Positions 1 to 10,053 of a stretch of 64,000 nucleotides of DNA are shown in pieces (position 1 is the first letter of the stretch; every line of letters begins with the position of its first letter). Both the position numbers and the translations under genes were made by a program. The DNA comes from an uncultured Paracoccaceae bacterium (lineage in GTDB: Bacteria > Pseudomonadota > Alphaproteobacteria > Rhodobacterales > Rhodobacteraceae), in NCBI GenBank assembly GCA_947494675.1, contig CANLVP010000003.1, forward strand, positions 359,791 through 423,790, written 5' to 3'. The notes beneath the pieces are model-generated. The model worked only from the letters and a program-made list of their open reading frames with translations. It had not been told where the DNA came from and did no database searches.

Positions 1-1332
1 CGGAAAGCTCAGCGCGCCGTCAGGGAAATCCCCCATGCAGGACATCAGCGTCAGAACCCGGCCCTGTTCGGCGTCATGCGTGATCAAAGCCGCATGAAAT
101 TTGCCGCGATTGTAGTAGGTCGTGAGCCCCGCTGCTTGCTGAAAGGTCGTGGGGTCAAAGGTCACGGTCGTTTCGGCGTGGTAGGCCAAATGTTCTTGCC
201 TGCGCGCGACGAGGGCCTGTTCAAACCAGCTTCCAATGCTCTCGCGTCCGGTCAGGACCAAGGCCCTGTCCGCCACGTGGAAAATCCGGTCAGGGTAAGG
301 CGTGCGGAGCCACTGAAATTCTGGCGGGAGCGCGGTGAAATGGTTGTGGATGACGGGTGCTGCGACCGCTGGCGGATGATCTGTGGGGATTGTTTCGGGG
401 GACAAAAGCCCGCCATCTTCGAGATAAAGCCAGTCATCGCGCCACACGACCCGCGCGATCCCGGTTTCGCGCCCGCAGGGGCAGAACCGCCCTTTCCCGT
501 TTGCATCTGTGATTGGACGACCCATGAGATAGGTGTGCCAACCGGTGCCATCCTCGGCCTCAACATATTGGCCATGTCCGGTGCGTTGCACGGGATGATC
601 AGGCGCACCCTTGGCCGACATGACGTGCAAGTCTGGGTGATCCTCGTAGGGACCCCAGATGTCGCTTGACCGCGCCAAGGTCACGGCATGTTCATAGCCT
701 GTCCCACCTTCAGCGGTGGTCAGATAATACCAGCCGTTGCGCTTAAAAATATGCGGTGCTTCGGTCAGCCCCCGCGGCGTGCCCGCGTAGATGTTCCGGA
801 CAGGTCCCGTGAGGCCGTCCGTTTCGGACCATTCCTGCAACAAGATGCCATCAAAGCTGTCGTGCGCGGGGTTGACCCCTGTGCCCGGCCCTCGATGATT
901 CCACTGCATGTTGACGAAATACTTGCGCCCGTCGGCATCATGGAAAAGCGACGGGTCAAAACCAGAGGAGTTCACGTAGATCGGATCAGACCAATCACCG
1001 TTGATGGTATCGCAGGTGACGACATAGTTTGGCGCGTCTTTGAACGCCCCGTCCAGCCGCTTCACGTCCGTGTAGACCAACCAAAATCGCCCGTCCGCAT
1101 GGGACAAACAGGGCGCCCAGATGCCGCAGCTGTCGGGGTTACCACGCATGTCCAATTGCGCCGCCCGGTTCAGAGGGCGACTGACCAGCGTCCAGTTCAC
1201 AAGGTCGGTCGAGTGGTGGATCTGGACGCCGGGATACCATTCAAACGTCGAGGTCGCGAGGTAGTAATCCGACCCAACCCGGCAGATCGACGGGTCGGGG
1301 TTAAAGCCGGGCAGGATCGGATTTGTGATCAT
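1..1332 (-). CDS. GH43 beta-xylosidase, C-terminus cut by window edge
   Basis: This gene is absent from the ORF track because it has no stop inside the window. I translated it by hand from an ATG at 1332 that overlaps the upstream gene's stop codon (ATGA). It starts MITNPILPGFNPDPSI, the usual N-terminus of GH43 beta-xylosidases, with Asp13 as the likely catalytic base. Further along are SGFDPSLF (the pKa-modulating Asp region) and LTEAPHIF (the likely general-acid Glu). The distal part resembles the lectin-like beta-sandwich domain found after the GH43 propeller. About 444 residues are present, against roughly 530 for full-length relatives. No signal peptide is seen, so it should act in the cytoplasm, releasing xylose or arabinose from imported oligosaccharides. 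It is the last visible gene of the sugar operon. Exact substrate specificity is not certain. Confidence 0.88.
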   Translation of the reverse strand, partial: MITNPILPGFNPDPSICRVGSDYYLATSTFEWYPGVQIHHSTDLVNWTLVSRPLNRAAQLDMRGNPDSCGIWAPCLSHADGRFWLVYTDVKRLDGAFKDAPNYVVTCDTINGDWSDPIYVNSSGFDPSLFHDADGRKYFVNMQWNHRGPGTGVNPAHDSFDGILLQEWSETDGLTGPVRNIYAGTPRGLTEAPHIFKRNGWYYLTTAEGGTGYEHAVTLARSSDIWGPYEDHPDLHVMSAKGAPDHPVQRTGHGQYVEAEDGTGWHTYLMGRPITDANGKGRFCPCGRETGIARVVWRDDWLYLEDGGLLSPETIPTDHPPAVAAPVIHNHFTALPPEFQWLRTPYPDRIFHVADRALVLTGRESIGSWFEQALVARRQEHLAYHAETTVTFDPTTFQQAAGLTTYYNRGKFHAALITHDAEQGRVLTLMSCMGDFPDGALSFP

Positions 1333-2438
1333 TTCAGGAGGGCCTTTGCCTCTGCGATGCCCAAGGGTGCCGGTTTTGTGCAAGTGGTGGTCATTGCTTC
1401 AAACTGGCCGGTCTGGCCGGATTTCAGGATTGAGGTCATCACATCCGTGGCATGTACCGCGAGCGAGACGTCGCAACGATGGGGCCGCCCTTCTGTGATG
1501 CCCGCGACCATATCCGCAAGGCCCGCACAACGGTAGTTCGCGCGACCATTGTCGTTTATCACCCCAAAAGGATGGTCCCAGGCGGCCACGGCTTGCATCT
1601 GACCAACCGCATCGGATTGGTGCAGATCGCCCCCAAAGAAGTTGGGGTCCGGCACATAAAGCGTGCCATCCTCACCATAGATTTCCATGTTCTGGTGGTC
1701 GTGCGCTGTGATGTCCCAAGAGGCGGACAGTGTGATGGTCGCGCCCTGCTCAAACTCCAACAAGGCATGGATGTTGGTCGGCGTTTTGACTGGAACGACC
1801 TCCCCATTGCGGGGGCCATTTGCGATGGTCCGTTCCGACTTGGCCGCGCTGGTCAGGGCGGCGACACGTTTGACCGGTCCCAAAAGCTGGATCAGGTTTG
1901 TGACGTAATAGGGACCGATATCAAGGACAGGTCCGGCACCCGGCAGGAAGAAGAAATCAGGGTTGGGATGCCAATGTTCCATGCCCTTAGACATGACATG
2001 TGCCGTGCCTGCCACGACCTTGCCGATGCCGCCTGCGTCGATGATCTGACGGGCCTGCTGGTGTGCGCCGCCAAGGAAGGTGTCGGGGGCAGAGCCAACC
2101 CGCAAGCCACTGTCATCACAGAGCTTTTGCATCGCCTTGGCCTGGTCCAGCGTCAGCACGAGCGGTTTTTCCGAATAGGCGTGCTTGCCTGCTTTCAGGA
2201 TAGAACAGGTCACGTCGAAATGTGCATCCGGGATCGTCAGGTTGATGATCACGTCGATATCGTCGCTGGCCAAAAGCGCGTCGACGCTGCGGGCATCGAC
2301 GCCAAATTCTGCCGCACGCGCGGTGGCGGCGTCCATGTTCATGTCAGCGACAGCCACGATATCCACGCCCTTGAACATGGGGCCAAGACGCAGGTAGGCG
2401 GCAGAGATATTGCCGCAGCCAATAATTCCGATGTTCAT
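1329..2438 (-). CDS. Gfo/Idh/MocA family oxidoreductase
   Basis: The 369-residue protein begins with a Rossmann nucleotide-binding motif (MNIGIIGCGNISAAY) and carries the family EKP motif (SEKPLVLTLDQAKAM), whose Lys contacts cofactor and substrate. These enzymes use NAD(P) to oxidise or reduce a hydroxyl on a sugar, often at C3. The length is normal for the family. It lies 12 bp downstream of a TIM-barrel sugar isomerase and overlaps the start of the GH43 gene by 4 bp, so the three are probably translated from one mRNA. A dehydrogenase next to an isomerase within an ABC transporter and glycosidase operon resembles clusters that act through 3-keto sugars. The precise substrate cannot be read from the sequence. 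Confidence 0.85.
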   Translation of the reverse strand: MNIGIIGCGNISAAYLRLGPMFKGVDIVAVADMNMDAATARAAEFGVDARSVDALLASDDIDVIINLTIPDAHFDVTCSILKAGKHAYSEKPLVLTLDQAKAMQKLCDDSGLRVGSAPDTFLGGAHQQARQIIDAGGIGKVVAGTAHVMSKGMEHWHPNPDFFFLPGAGPVLDIGPYYVTNLIQLLGPVKRVAALTSAAKSERTIANGPRNGEVVPVKTPTNIHALLEFEQGATITLSASWDITAHDHQNMEIYGEDGTLYVPDPNFFGGDLHQSDAVGQMQAVAAWDHPFGVINDNGRANYRCAGLADMVAGITEGRPHRCDVSLAVHATDVMTSILKSGQTGQFEAMTTTCTKPAPLGIAEAKALLK

Positions 2439-2450
2439 ATCTGTCTTCCT

Positions 2451-3203
2451 TTACAGTGACTTAGCGTGTTCAAGCGAGACGCGCGCGAAACGCGTGTCGT
2501 CGGATGGGTTGTCGTGTTCCAGCACAAAGTGGTTCGTGCCCGCGCCGCGCAATGCGCCCATGATCGTGGCCCAATCGATGGTGCCCTGACCAAGATCGGC
2601 CCAACCGTCTTCGTCCTGTTTCGTGCCCGCGGCGGCGATGTCTTTGACATGGGCCGCTGTCACGCGGGAGCCGTATTTTGTGATCACATCCAAGGGGTTA
2701 GCGCCTGCGACAACGGCCCATGCGACGTCGAATTCGAAGGCGAGGTCATTGCCGTCCAGCATGACGTCGATGGGCAGGGTTCCATCGGCAAGCGCTTCAA
2801 ATTCGAAGGCGTGGTTGTGCCAGCCAAAGGTCAGGCCCGCCTCTTGGAATGGCGCGCCGATGCCAGCGAGTTGCTGGCCAAATGCGGCCCAGCCGTCGGC
2901 ATCGGTAGGGCGGTCCTCCTCGACCAAATATGGGCAATAAATGCTTGTGATTCCAAGAGCTTTCGCGATGTCCATGACACCACTCGGATCACTTGCAAGT
3001 TGCGGCAATCCGAAGTGGCCCGACGGCATTTTCAACCCAGTTTCATCAAGCGCTGCTTTAGTCGCGGCAACCGCGGCGGGATCGGCATAGAGCGCGCCGT
3101 ACCCCTCGACCCCAGTGTAGCCAAGATCGGCGACCATGCGCAGCGTCTTGTCCATGGGGCCAAAGTTGCGAGAGCAGAAAAGTTGATAGGAAAAGCCAGT
3201 CAT
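2451..3203 (-). CDS. sugar phosphate isomerase/epimerase family protein (AP-endonuclease-2 TIM barrel)
   Basis: This is a 250-residue xylose-isomerase-like TIM barrel. Metal-ligand motifs are visible in FGWHNHAFEFE, in the DVAW segment and in TAAHVKD, with a C-terminal VLEHDNP Glu/His segment. The family covers isomerases, epimerases and dehydratases of free, keto or phosphorylated sugars. There is no signal peptide, so it is cytoplasmic. It sits between the GH2 gene (9 bp away) and the Gfo/Idh/MocA gene (12 bp away), which makes a joint dehydrogenation/epimerisation step plausible, by analogy with the YcjR/YcjS pair of E. coli. The fold is secure and the reaction is not. Confidence 0.8.
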   Translation of the reverse strand: MTGFSYQLFCSRNFGPMDKTLRMVADLGYTGVEGYGALYADPAAVAATKAALDETGLKMPSGHFGLPQLASDPSGVMDIAKALGITSIYCPYLVEEDRPTDADGWAAFGQQLAGIGAPFQEAGLTFGWHNHAFEFEALADGTLPIDVMLDGNDLAFEFDVAWAVVAGANPLDVITKYGSRVTAAHVKDIAAAGTKQDEDGWADLGQGTIDWATIMGALRGAGTNHFVLEHDNPSDDTRFARVSLEHAKSL

Positions 3204-3212
3204 TTCATGTCC

Positions 3213-5578
3213 TTAAGTCGTGGCACTGTGCAGATCGCGCAGCACGAAGTTTGGTGTTTGTGAGGGATCATCGGGGGTAAAGGTCAGCGTCGCCGTGTGG
3301 TCCGGGCCGAGGTGGATAGCGTTAGTGTCAAAGCTGCCGGGGATGTCGGCCTCTGCCGTGACAAAAAGCGCCATGTTTTGGGCAGAGATCGAGAGGGTGT
3401 AAGTGCCGCCAGAATGGCGGACGCTATGGGCCAGTTTTGGGGCTAAGAGATTGTAATGTTTGTAAGGTTTCGGCGCGAAGACATCGCCGCCCTTGGCCCC
3501 GTTTGAGGCTGTCCAACCAAATGTCAGCATCTCTTGATCGCCCACCGTCAGTCCTGCCAAGAGCTCAACAGCTGCTGTGCCTACCGTGGCATTGGCCGTT
3601 GCCAATTCGCGGGTTTTGCCCGCCATATCAGTGGCATAGGCTGCCACCTCGACATCCACGGGATCAGCGGTATCGTTGATTGCACGCAGGCTGATGCTGT
3701 CACCTTGTGGGACGGCAACGACGGTGACAGGCGCGTTGAAGCTAACCGACAGATAATGCAGGATTTTCCAGCCGCCGCCATAGTCGAGAGAGGCCCAGCT
3801 GGCGACTGGCCAGGTGTCATTCAATTGCCAGACCAATGTCCCCATGCAATGCGGTTTGAGGGACCGCCAATGGGTGACGGCGGTCTTGATCGCGAGGGCT
3901 TGCTGGATTTGGCTGACGTAGACGAAGTTGTTGAAATCGTTGGGAAACCGGAAGTAACGGAACATCGTTTCAGCGATACGGGCATTGCCGCCGGGGTTCT
4001 TTTGATGGCTTTCCATCACCGGAGCCGCGATGTTGAAATCCGCCGGGTCCGCAAAGTTGCGGATTTGGTCCATTGACGGATAGCTTTGAAAGCCGAATTC
4101 TGAACAAAAACGGGGACTTACGTCGCGGTAATGGTCAAAGTCGCGGCCCTCGTGCCAGACCGACCAAAAGTGCATGTCACCAGAGCTGTCGTCGTGCCAT
4201 GCGTCGCCAAATGACAGCGGTCCGGGTGATGGAGAAGACGGCCACCAGTTGGCATTTGGCAGCAGGTCCAGAAGTTCCGTTTCGATACAACGGTTTAGCC
4301 GATCATAGTTAACGAGGTAGCGATCACGGTCGGTCTTGGATTCATCATACCAGTTTAGGGCGCCGACGAGTTCATTGTCGCCGCACCAAAGCGCGAGCGA
4401 TGCGTGGTGATGCAGGCGCGCTGCGTTGTAGCGGACCTCTGCCCGGACCTCGGAAAGGAAAGCGTTATCAGATGGATAGAGGTTGCAGGCGAACATGAAA
4501 TCCTGCCAAACAAGCAGGCCCAATTCGTCACAGGCATCATAGAACGACGTCGGCTCATACCGGCCGCCGCCCCAGATACGGACCATATTCATATGCGCAT
4601 CCACGGCAGCTTGCAGTAAACGCCGCGTGCGGTCCTGTGTGATGCGCCCCGGCAGGGCGTCGGCGGGGATCCAATTGGCCCCTTTGCAGAACACGTCGCG
4701 GCCATTGACGCAGAGCTTAAACCCAAACCCAGCCTCATCTTTTTCGGTCACCAGTTGAATGTCGCGCAGCCCGATCCGGCGCGTGGCGACAGCATCACCG
4801 GCGTTAACCTTTAGGTCGTAGAGGGGCTGATCCCCCTGCCCCACGGGCCACCACAAACGGGGATGCAGAACCTGTATGGAAACCATGCACGACCCATGCA
4901 CAACCTGTGCGCATGAAATCCCACCGTCGAAGTCGAAGGTAACCTCTCCTTTATAATTGCTGACCTCGGCCCGCACGGTCAGGGTGACGCCATCGGAATG
5001 GTCTTGGCTGACGATCAGCCGGTCGATCCGGGGCGCGGCAGAGGGTTCGATGCGCAGCGTGCCGTAGATGCCAAAGGGGGCAAGCGCGATGTTCCAGTCC
5101 CAGCCAAAATCGCAGGCCGGTTTGCGGATGAAATTGCCGTAGGGGATCGGGCAATTGTCCGACCATGGGATCGGGAATGGGTGCGCGTCAGATTTGGCCT
5201 TGCCAGCAACGACCGGCGAATGAAAGGTGACGCTGATCGTGTTGGTGCCGACCTGTGCGGCCTCCGCCAAGGACACCCGGTAGCTGCGAAATGCGTTTTC
5301 GGATTGCAGGACTACCACGTCATTCACGCGAATGGTGGCCACGGTGTCGACCTCTGACAGCACCAGATCGACGTCCGTATCTGACAGCTCAAACGTCCGG
5401 GTCGCGGTCCAGTCACGTTCGCAAATCCAGCGCAGATCGTATTCGTTGCGGCCCCAATAAGGATCAGGGATCAACCCGGCATCATGCAGCGCCGTGATCC
5501 CGTCGCCCGGCAGCGACAAGTCGCAGTTATGCATGCCGCTTGCGTCTGCAAGCGACCATATGCCGGACAGATCAAGCA

Positions 5579-5579
<1 letters not shown>
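3213..5579 (-). CDS. GH2 family beta-mannosidase
   Basis: This 788-residue glycoside hydrolase has the GH2 layout: an N-terminal jelly-roll, Ig-like domains, a TIM barrel and C-terminal beta domains. The acid/base is Glu403 in WCGDNE, and the predicted nucleophile is Glu494 in RFCSEFGFQSYP. The 91-residue spacing and these motifs point to the beta-mannosidase subgroup rather than beta-galactosidase. It lacks a signal peptide, so it should cleave terminal beta-mannosyl residues from oligosaccharides after import. Its ATG overlaps the stop of the upstream ABC ATPase by one base (TGATG). One oddity is the stretch around 4881-4921 between Ig-like segments. It encodes an unusual Cys/His-containing loop (SCAQVVHGSCMVS) and closely resembles a repeat in the intergenic region near 49307. 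Confidence 0.88.
4881..4921 (+). repeat. ATGCAC-type short repeat inside the GH2 coding region
   Basis: The stretch contains spaced copies of ATGCAC (catgcacgacccatgcac, then a variant tgtgcgcat). It aligns with the intergenic copy near 49334-49366 over about 31 bases with only a few differences. Here it lies within the beta-mannosidase gene and is translated, coding on the minus strand for a Cys/His-containing loop between beta domains. Two partly matching copies 44 kb apart suggest a dispersed repeat family, although common ancestry is inferred from eye alignment only. Confidence 0.5.
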
Positions 5580-6654
<1,075 letters not shown>

Positions 6655-6658
<4 letters not shown>

Positions 6659-7632
6659 CCTTTGACGGCTCCTGCTGCGATGCCGCGGACGAACAGTTTG
6701 CCGCTGGCGAAGTAGATAACGAGAGGCACAAGGCCGGTGAGAAGTGTGGCGGCCATGTTGACGTTGTATTCTTTCACGCCTTGCACAGAGTTCACGATGT
6801 TATTGAGCTGCACGGTCATCGGGTAGGTTTCCGGCTTGGTGTAGATCACACCAAAGAGGAAGTCGTTCCAGATGCCTGTGACCTGAAGGATCATCGCAAC
6901 AACGAAGATCGGCAGGGACATGGGCAGCATGATACGGAAGTAGATGCCCCAAAAACCAGCGCCATCGACGCGGGCCGCTTTGAACAGCTCTTCGGGGACA
7001 GAGGTGAAGTAATTGCGGAAGAGAAGCGTCAGGATCGGCATGCCAAAGATCGTGTGCACGATCACGAGGCCAGACAGTGAGCCCATGAGCCGGAAGCTGG
7101 ACGCGTCTTCGTTGAAAATCCGCAGGAACCACGTGATGCCCTCGCCGCTTTCGCGCAGCAGGATCACGATTGGGTAGATCATGACCTGATAGGGGATGAA
7201 GGCGCCGAAGATCAGGATGGTAAAGAAGACCTCTGACCCTTTGAAACGCCAGTTCGCCAGCGCGTAGCCATTTACCGATGCAATCGCGATGGAGATGATC
7301 ACCGAAGGCACGAGGATCCAGACGGAGTTGGAAAAGCCGCGCGACAGGCCTTCGCAGTTGATGCCTGTGCAGGCCTCTGACCACGCCTTGACCCAAGGTT
7401 CAAATGTGACCTCAACGGGTGGGGCAAAGATGTGGCCCAGACGCACCTCTGGCATGCCTTTCAGCGATGTCACGAGCATCACGTAAAGCGGCAGGAGGTA
7501 GTAGAGGCAGACCACAAAAAGCGTGCCGTAGATGATGATGTTGGTGCTTGAGAAAGCGCGCTTTGGTTTCGGGCCCGTGGGGCCAGTCATGGTTTGAGAA
7601 GGCGTAGGGGCGTTCACGGTCGCATCAGCCAT
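6655..7632 (-). CDS. carbohydrate ABC transporter permease (MalG/GtsC type)
   Basis: The 325-residue integral membrane protein has about six hydrophobic segments. The first is near residues 30-55 (IIYGTLFVVCLYYLLPLYVML). An EAA-loop-like cytoplasmic segment (EELFKAARVDGAGFWGIYFRIMLP) docks the ATPase. The periplasmic stretch WVKAWSEACTGINCEGLSRG is typical of the Gts glucose/mannose transporter subgroup and holds two Cys that could pair. Its start overlaps the end of the other permease gene by 8 bp. It forms the inner-membrane channel with its partner permease. Confidence 0.92.
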
Positions 7633-8548
7633 TTTTCTTGCCTCCGAATTCGAGATAGGCCCAAGGGATCAGCACGACCAGAACGCTGAGAAGCATCATG
7701 GTGGAGGCCGCAAAACCAAGGCCGAGGTTTTGGGATTGGAACATCTTTTCGATCACGTATTTGGCGGGCACTTCCGAGGCGATACCGGGGCCGCCCGAGG
7801 TTTGCGCCACGACCAGATCGTAGACCTTAATGATGCCCGCTGAGATGATGACGAGTGCCGTCACAAAGACCGGGCGCATCATTGGAATCACGATGAAGAT
7901 ATAGGTTTTCCATGCCGGGATGCCCTCAACACGGCTGGCTTTCCAGACGTCTTCGTCGATGCCGCGCATACCGGCGAGCAACAGCACCATCACAAAGCCA
8001 GAGCCTTGCCAGATGCCCGCGATCAACACGCCAAAGATCACGATTTCCGCGTTGTTAAGCGGGTCAAACGTAAAGCTTTCCCAGCCCCAGTTGCGCACGG
8101 CGTTTTGCAGTCCGAGCGCGGGGTTCAAAATCCACTGCCACGCAAGGCCCGTCACAACGAAGGACAGCGCGAAGGGATAAAGGATGATCGTGCGGATGGT
8201 GTTTTCAAACCGGATCTTCCGGTCAAGCAGCGCGGCGAGGACAAAGCCAATCACCAGCGACAAGACCAGCGAGCAAAACCCGTAGATCGCGAGGTTTTCG
8301 ATCGAGATCAGCCAGCGGTTCTCGCTCCAAAGCCGTTCGTAGTTTTCGAGGCCGACCCATTTGTCGGGCGCGGGCAAAAGACGGGACCGCGTGAATGAGT
8401 GGTATATCGTCCAAAGCGTGCATCCGACGAAGACCACCAGAGCGGTGAAAATCATCGGAATCGCAGCAAACTTTGATGCTAAGTTGTTGAACAGACGCGA
8501 AGGTCGCTTGACCGCTGCCTCACGTTGTCCGGTATCCGTCACCGCCAT
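7625..8548 (-). CDS. carbohydrate ABC transporter permease (MalF/GtsB type)
   Basis: This 307-residue protein has about six membrane segments and a docking loop (DEDVWKASRVEGIPAWKTYIFIVIPMM). It matches the CUT1 MalF-like subgroup with a short periplasmic part, as in GtsB. It is the first gene after the solute-binding protein, separated by about 128 bp that contain two stem-loops, an arrangement that often lowers permease expression relative to the binding protein. It pairs with the downstream permease to form the membrane channel. Confidence 0.91.
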   Translation of the reverse strand: MAVTDTGQREAAVKRPSRLFNNLASKFAAIPMIFTALVVFVGCTLWTIYHSFTRSRLLPAPDKWVGLENYERLWSENRWLISIENLAIYGFCSLVLSLVIGFVLAALLDRKIRFENTIRTIILYPFALSFVVTGLAWQWILNPALGLQNAVRNWGWESFTFDPLNNAEIVIFGVLIAGIWQGSGFVMVLLLAGMRGIDEDVWKASRVEGIPAWKTYIFIVIPMMRPVFVTALVIISAGIIKVYDLVVAQTSGGPGIASEVPAKYVIEKMFQSQNLGLGFAASTMMLLSVLVVLIPWAYLEFGGKKNG

Positions 8549-8582
8549 TTTGTCCCCCGTCGCTGGCTGTCAGGTAGGTCAA

Positions 8583-8607
8583 AACACCCCATCTGGCCGA
8601 GGGTGTT
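8583..8607 (-). terminator. hairpin between binding-protein and permease genes (second stem)
   Basis: A 7-bp inverted repeat (aacaccc / gggtgtt) with an 11-base loop. On the transcribed minus strand it is followed by a short T-rich tract (TTTTGACC), so it could act as a weak or partial terminator between the binding-protein gene and the permease genes. Confidence 0.4.
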
Positions 8608-8634
8608 CAGAGCTACCAAAGGTGAGTTCGGAGA

Positions 8635-8660
8635 GGCCCGCAGCAAAGTCGCTGCGGGCC
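8635..8660 (-). terminator. strong intercistronic stem-loop downstream of the binding-protein gene
   Basis: A perfect 10-bp GC-rich inverted repeat (ggcccgcagc / gctgcgggcc) with a 6-base loop lies just after the stop of the solute-binding protein gene. No U-run follows on the minus strand, so it is more likely an mRNA-stabilising or partial-termination hairpin than a full terminator. Similar hairpins between malE- and malF-type genes are known to favour expression of the binding protein. Confidence 0.6.
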
Positions 8661-8676
8661 CACCCGGGAAGAAAGC

Positions 8677-9906
8677 TTAGTCAGCGCTTTCGATGATGCC
8701 GACGTAACGAGCCTGTGCATCTTCAACAGTGATCGACTGGTCATTCCAGAATTCGACCATCAGGTCTTCTAGCTGACCGGCTGTGTCTGCAGAGTAAGCG
8801 TTCACGCCATCGGGCAGAACGTTACCGGCTGCGAGGATCTCAAGACCCTTCTTCATGCAGTCGTTTGCAGCGGACAGATCAACGTCACCACGGATCGGCA
8901 AGGAGCCTTTCTTGAGGTTAAACGCAACCTGTACTTCTGGGCTGATCATCAGAGCGGCAAGCTCTTTCTGGGCAGCTTCGATGGCTGGATCGTCCTGCTT
9001 GGGGAAGTAGAACGCGTCACCACCTGTGGCGATGATTTCGTTCACGCCCAGACCTGGCAGACAGGTGTAGTCTTCGCCAGCGACCTGACCGGCCACCTGG
9101 AATTCACCCTGTGCCCAGTCACCGTGGATCTGGCCACCGGCCATGCCCGTGATGACGAGGTTTGTCGCCTGGTTCCAATCCTGAACGTTGGATCCGTCAG
9201 ACAGTGCACGTGCATCGGCATATGCCCGGAACACGGCTGTCATGTTTTCGCTGGCAGCAGCTTCGGCGCTCTTGTTGGTCAGAACGTCGATGTAAAGCTC
9301 TGTGCCACCCACGGCGACCATGATCGCACCAAAGGCGAGGCTTGTCTGCCAAGCTTGCTGACCCATCGCGAGAGGGATCACGTCAGCGGCGCGCAGGGCG
9401 TCAGCGGATTCAACGAATTCGAACCAATCGGATGGGACATCAACGCCAGCCTTTGCGAAGGCTTCGTGCGACAGCCACAGCCACTGCGGCGAGTGGATGT
9501 TGACGGGCACACAGTAGATCTTGCCGTCCAATGTGCAGCCATCCAACAGGCGGCTTGGGTTTACGATGTCAGCCCAGCCACCGGCTTCGGCCACATCTGT
9601 GAGGTCCAGCATCAGGCCAGCCTCGACCAGTTCCTCGGCTTGACGGCCGTGGTTCAACTGGGTGGCGTGCATGGGGTCGCCGCCAAGAATACGTGAGATG
9701 ATGATCGGGCGCGCAGTGCCGCCGGACCCAGCGATCGCGCCGTCGAGCCATGAGTGCTCTGTCGCGTCAAACGCTTTTGCAAATTCAGATACAGCGGCCG
9801 CTTCACCACCGGATGTCCACCAATGTGTGACCTCCAGCTCGACAGCGGACACAGATGACGCTGCGAGAATAGCAGTCGCCGACAACAGTTTTGTTGTGAG
9901 TTTCAC
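8677..9906 (-). CDS. sugar ABC transporter substrate-binding protein (GtsA-like)
   Basis: The ORF track starts this frame at 10401, but that would run through the promoter and into lacI. I place the start at GTG 9906, preceded by a good Shine-Dalgarno sequence (GGGAGG), giving 409 residues. The N-terminus is then VKLTTKLLSATAILAASSVSA, a classical signal peptide with cleavage near VSA-VE. The mature protein opens LEVTHWWTSGGEAAAV, the hallmark of glucose/mannose-type CUT1 binding proteins. It is periplasmic and delivers sugars or short oligosaccharides to the permeases. It heads the operon, directly under the palindromic operator. Ligand identity (glucose, mannose, mannobiose or xylo-oligomers) cannot be decided from sequence, but the GH2 and GH43 genes downstream favour oligosaccharides. 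Confidence 0.9.
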   Translation of the reverse strand: MKLTTKLLSATAILAASSVSAVELEVTHWWTSGGEAAAVSEFAKAFDATEHSWLDGAIAGSGGTARPIIISRILGGDPMHATQLNHGRQAEELVEAGLMLDLTDVAEAGGWADIVNPSRLLDGCTLDGKIYCVPVNIHSPQWLWLSHEAFAKAGVDVPSDWFEFVESADALRAADVIPLAMGQQAWQTSLAFGAIMVAVGGTELYIDVLTNKSAEAAASENMTAVFRAYADARALSDGSNVQDWNQATNLVITGMAGGQIHGDWAQGEFQVAGQVAGEDYTCLPGLGVNEIIATGGDAFYFPKQDDPAIEAAQKELAALMISPEVQVAFNLKKGSLPIRGDVDLSAANDCMKKGLEILAAGNVLPDGVNAYSADTAGQLEDLMVEFWNDQSITVEDAQARYVGIIESAD

Positions 9907-9921
9907 GATTTCAACCTCCCT

Positions 9922-9959
9922 GACTAAATCGTTGTAGAAAATCCTATAACGATTTAGTC
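9922..9959. promoter_or_regulatory. long palindromic operator upstream of the sugar operon
   Basis: Two 16-base arms (gactaaatcgttgtag and ctataacgatttagtc) are inverted repeats with one mismatch and a 6-base spacer. The element sits between the divergent LacI gene and the binding-protein gene. It covers the predicted -10 box and start of transcription of the minus-strand operon and ends just before its ribosome binding site. This is the expected place for repression by the adjacent LacI protein. The AAATCGTT half-site is not the common LacI-family core GCGC. Confidence 0.7.
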
Positions 9960-9970
9960 TCATCTGACAA
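9943..9970 (-). promoter_or_regulatory. predicted sigma-70-type promoter of the sugar operon
   Basis: On the minus strand TTGTCA (9970-9965) and TATAGG (9948-9943) are separated by 16 bases. They match the -35 and -10 consensus at 4-5 and 4 positions respectively. The -10 box lies inside the right arm of the palindrome, so a bound repressor would block RNA polymerase. Confidence 0.5.
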
Positions 9971-10053
9971 CGGATTAATTTTGCGCTGAAAAGAAACCTG
10001 TTTTCGCCTTGAAAACTTAGGTACGAAAGACCCGGAAAGACACGGCAGGACTG

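Noticed and set aside
688-1536. Plus-strand ORF of 282 codons at the left end
   Set aside because: It lies opposite the GH43 gene, whose translation gives clear family motifs; this frame is a shadow.
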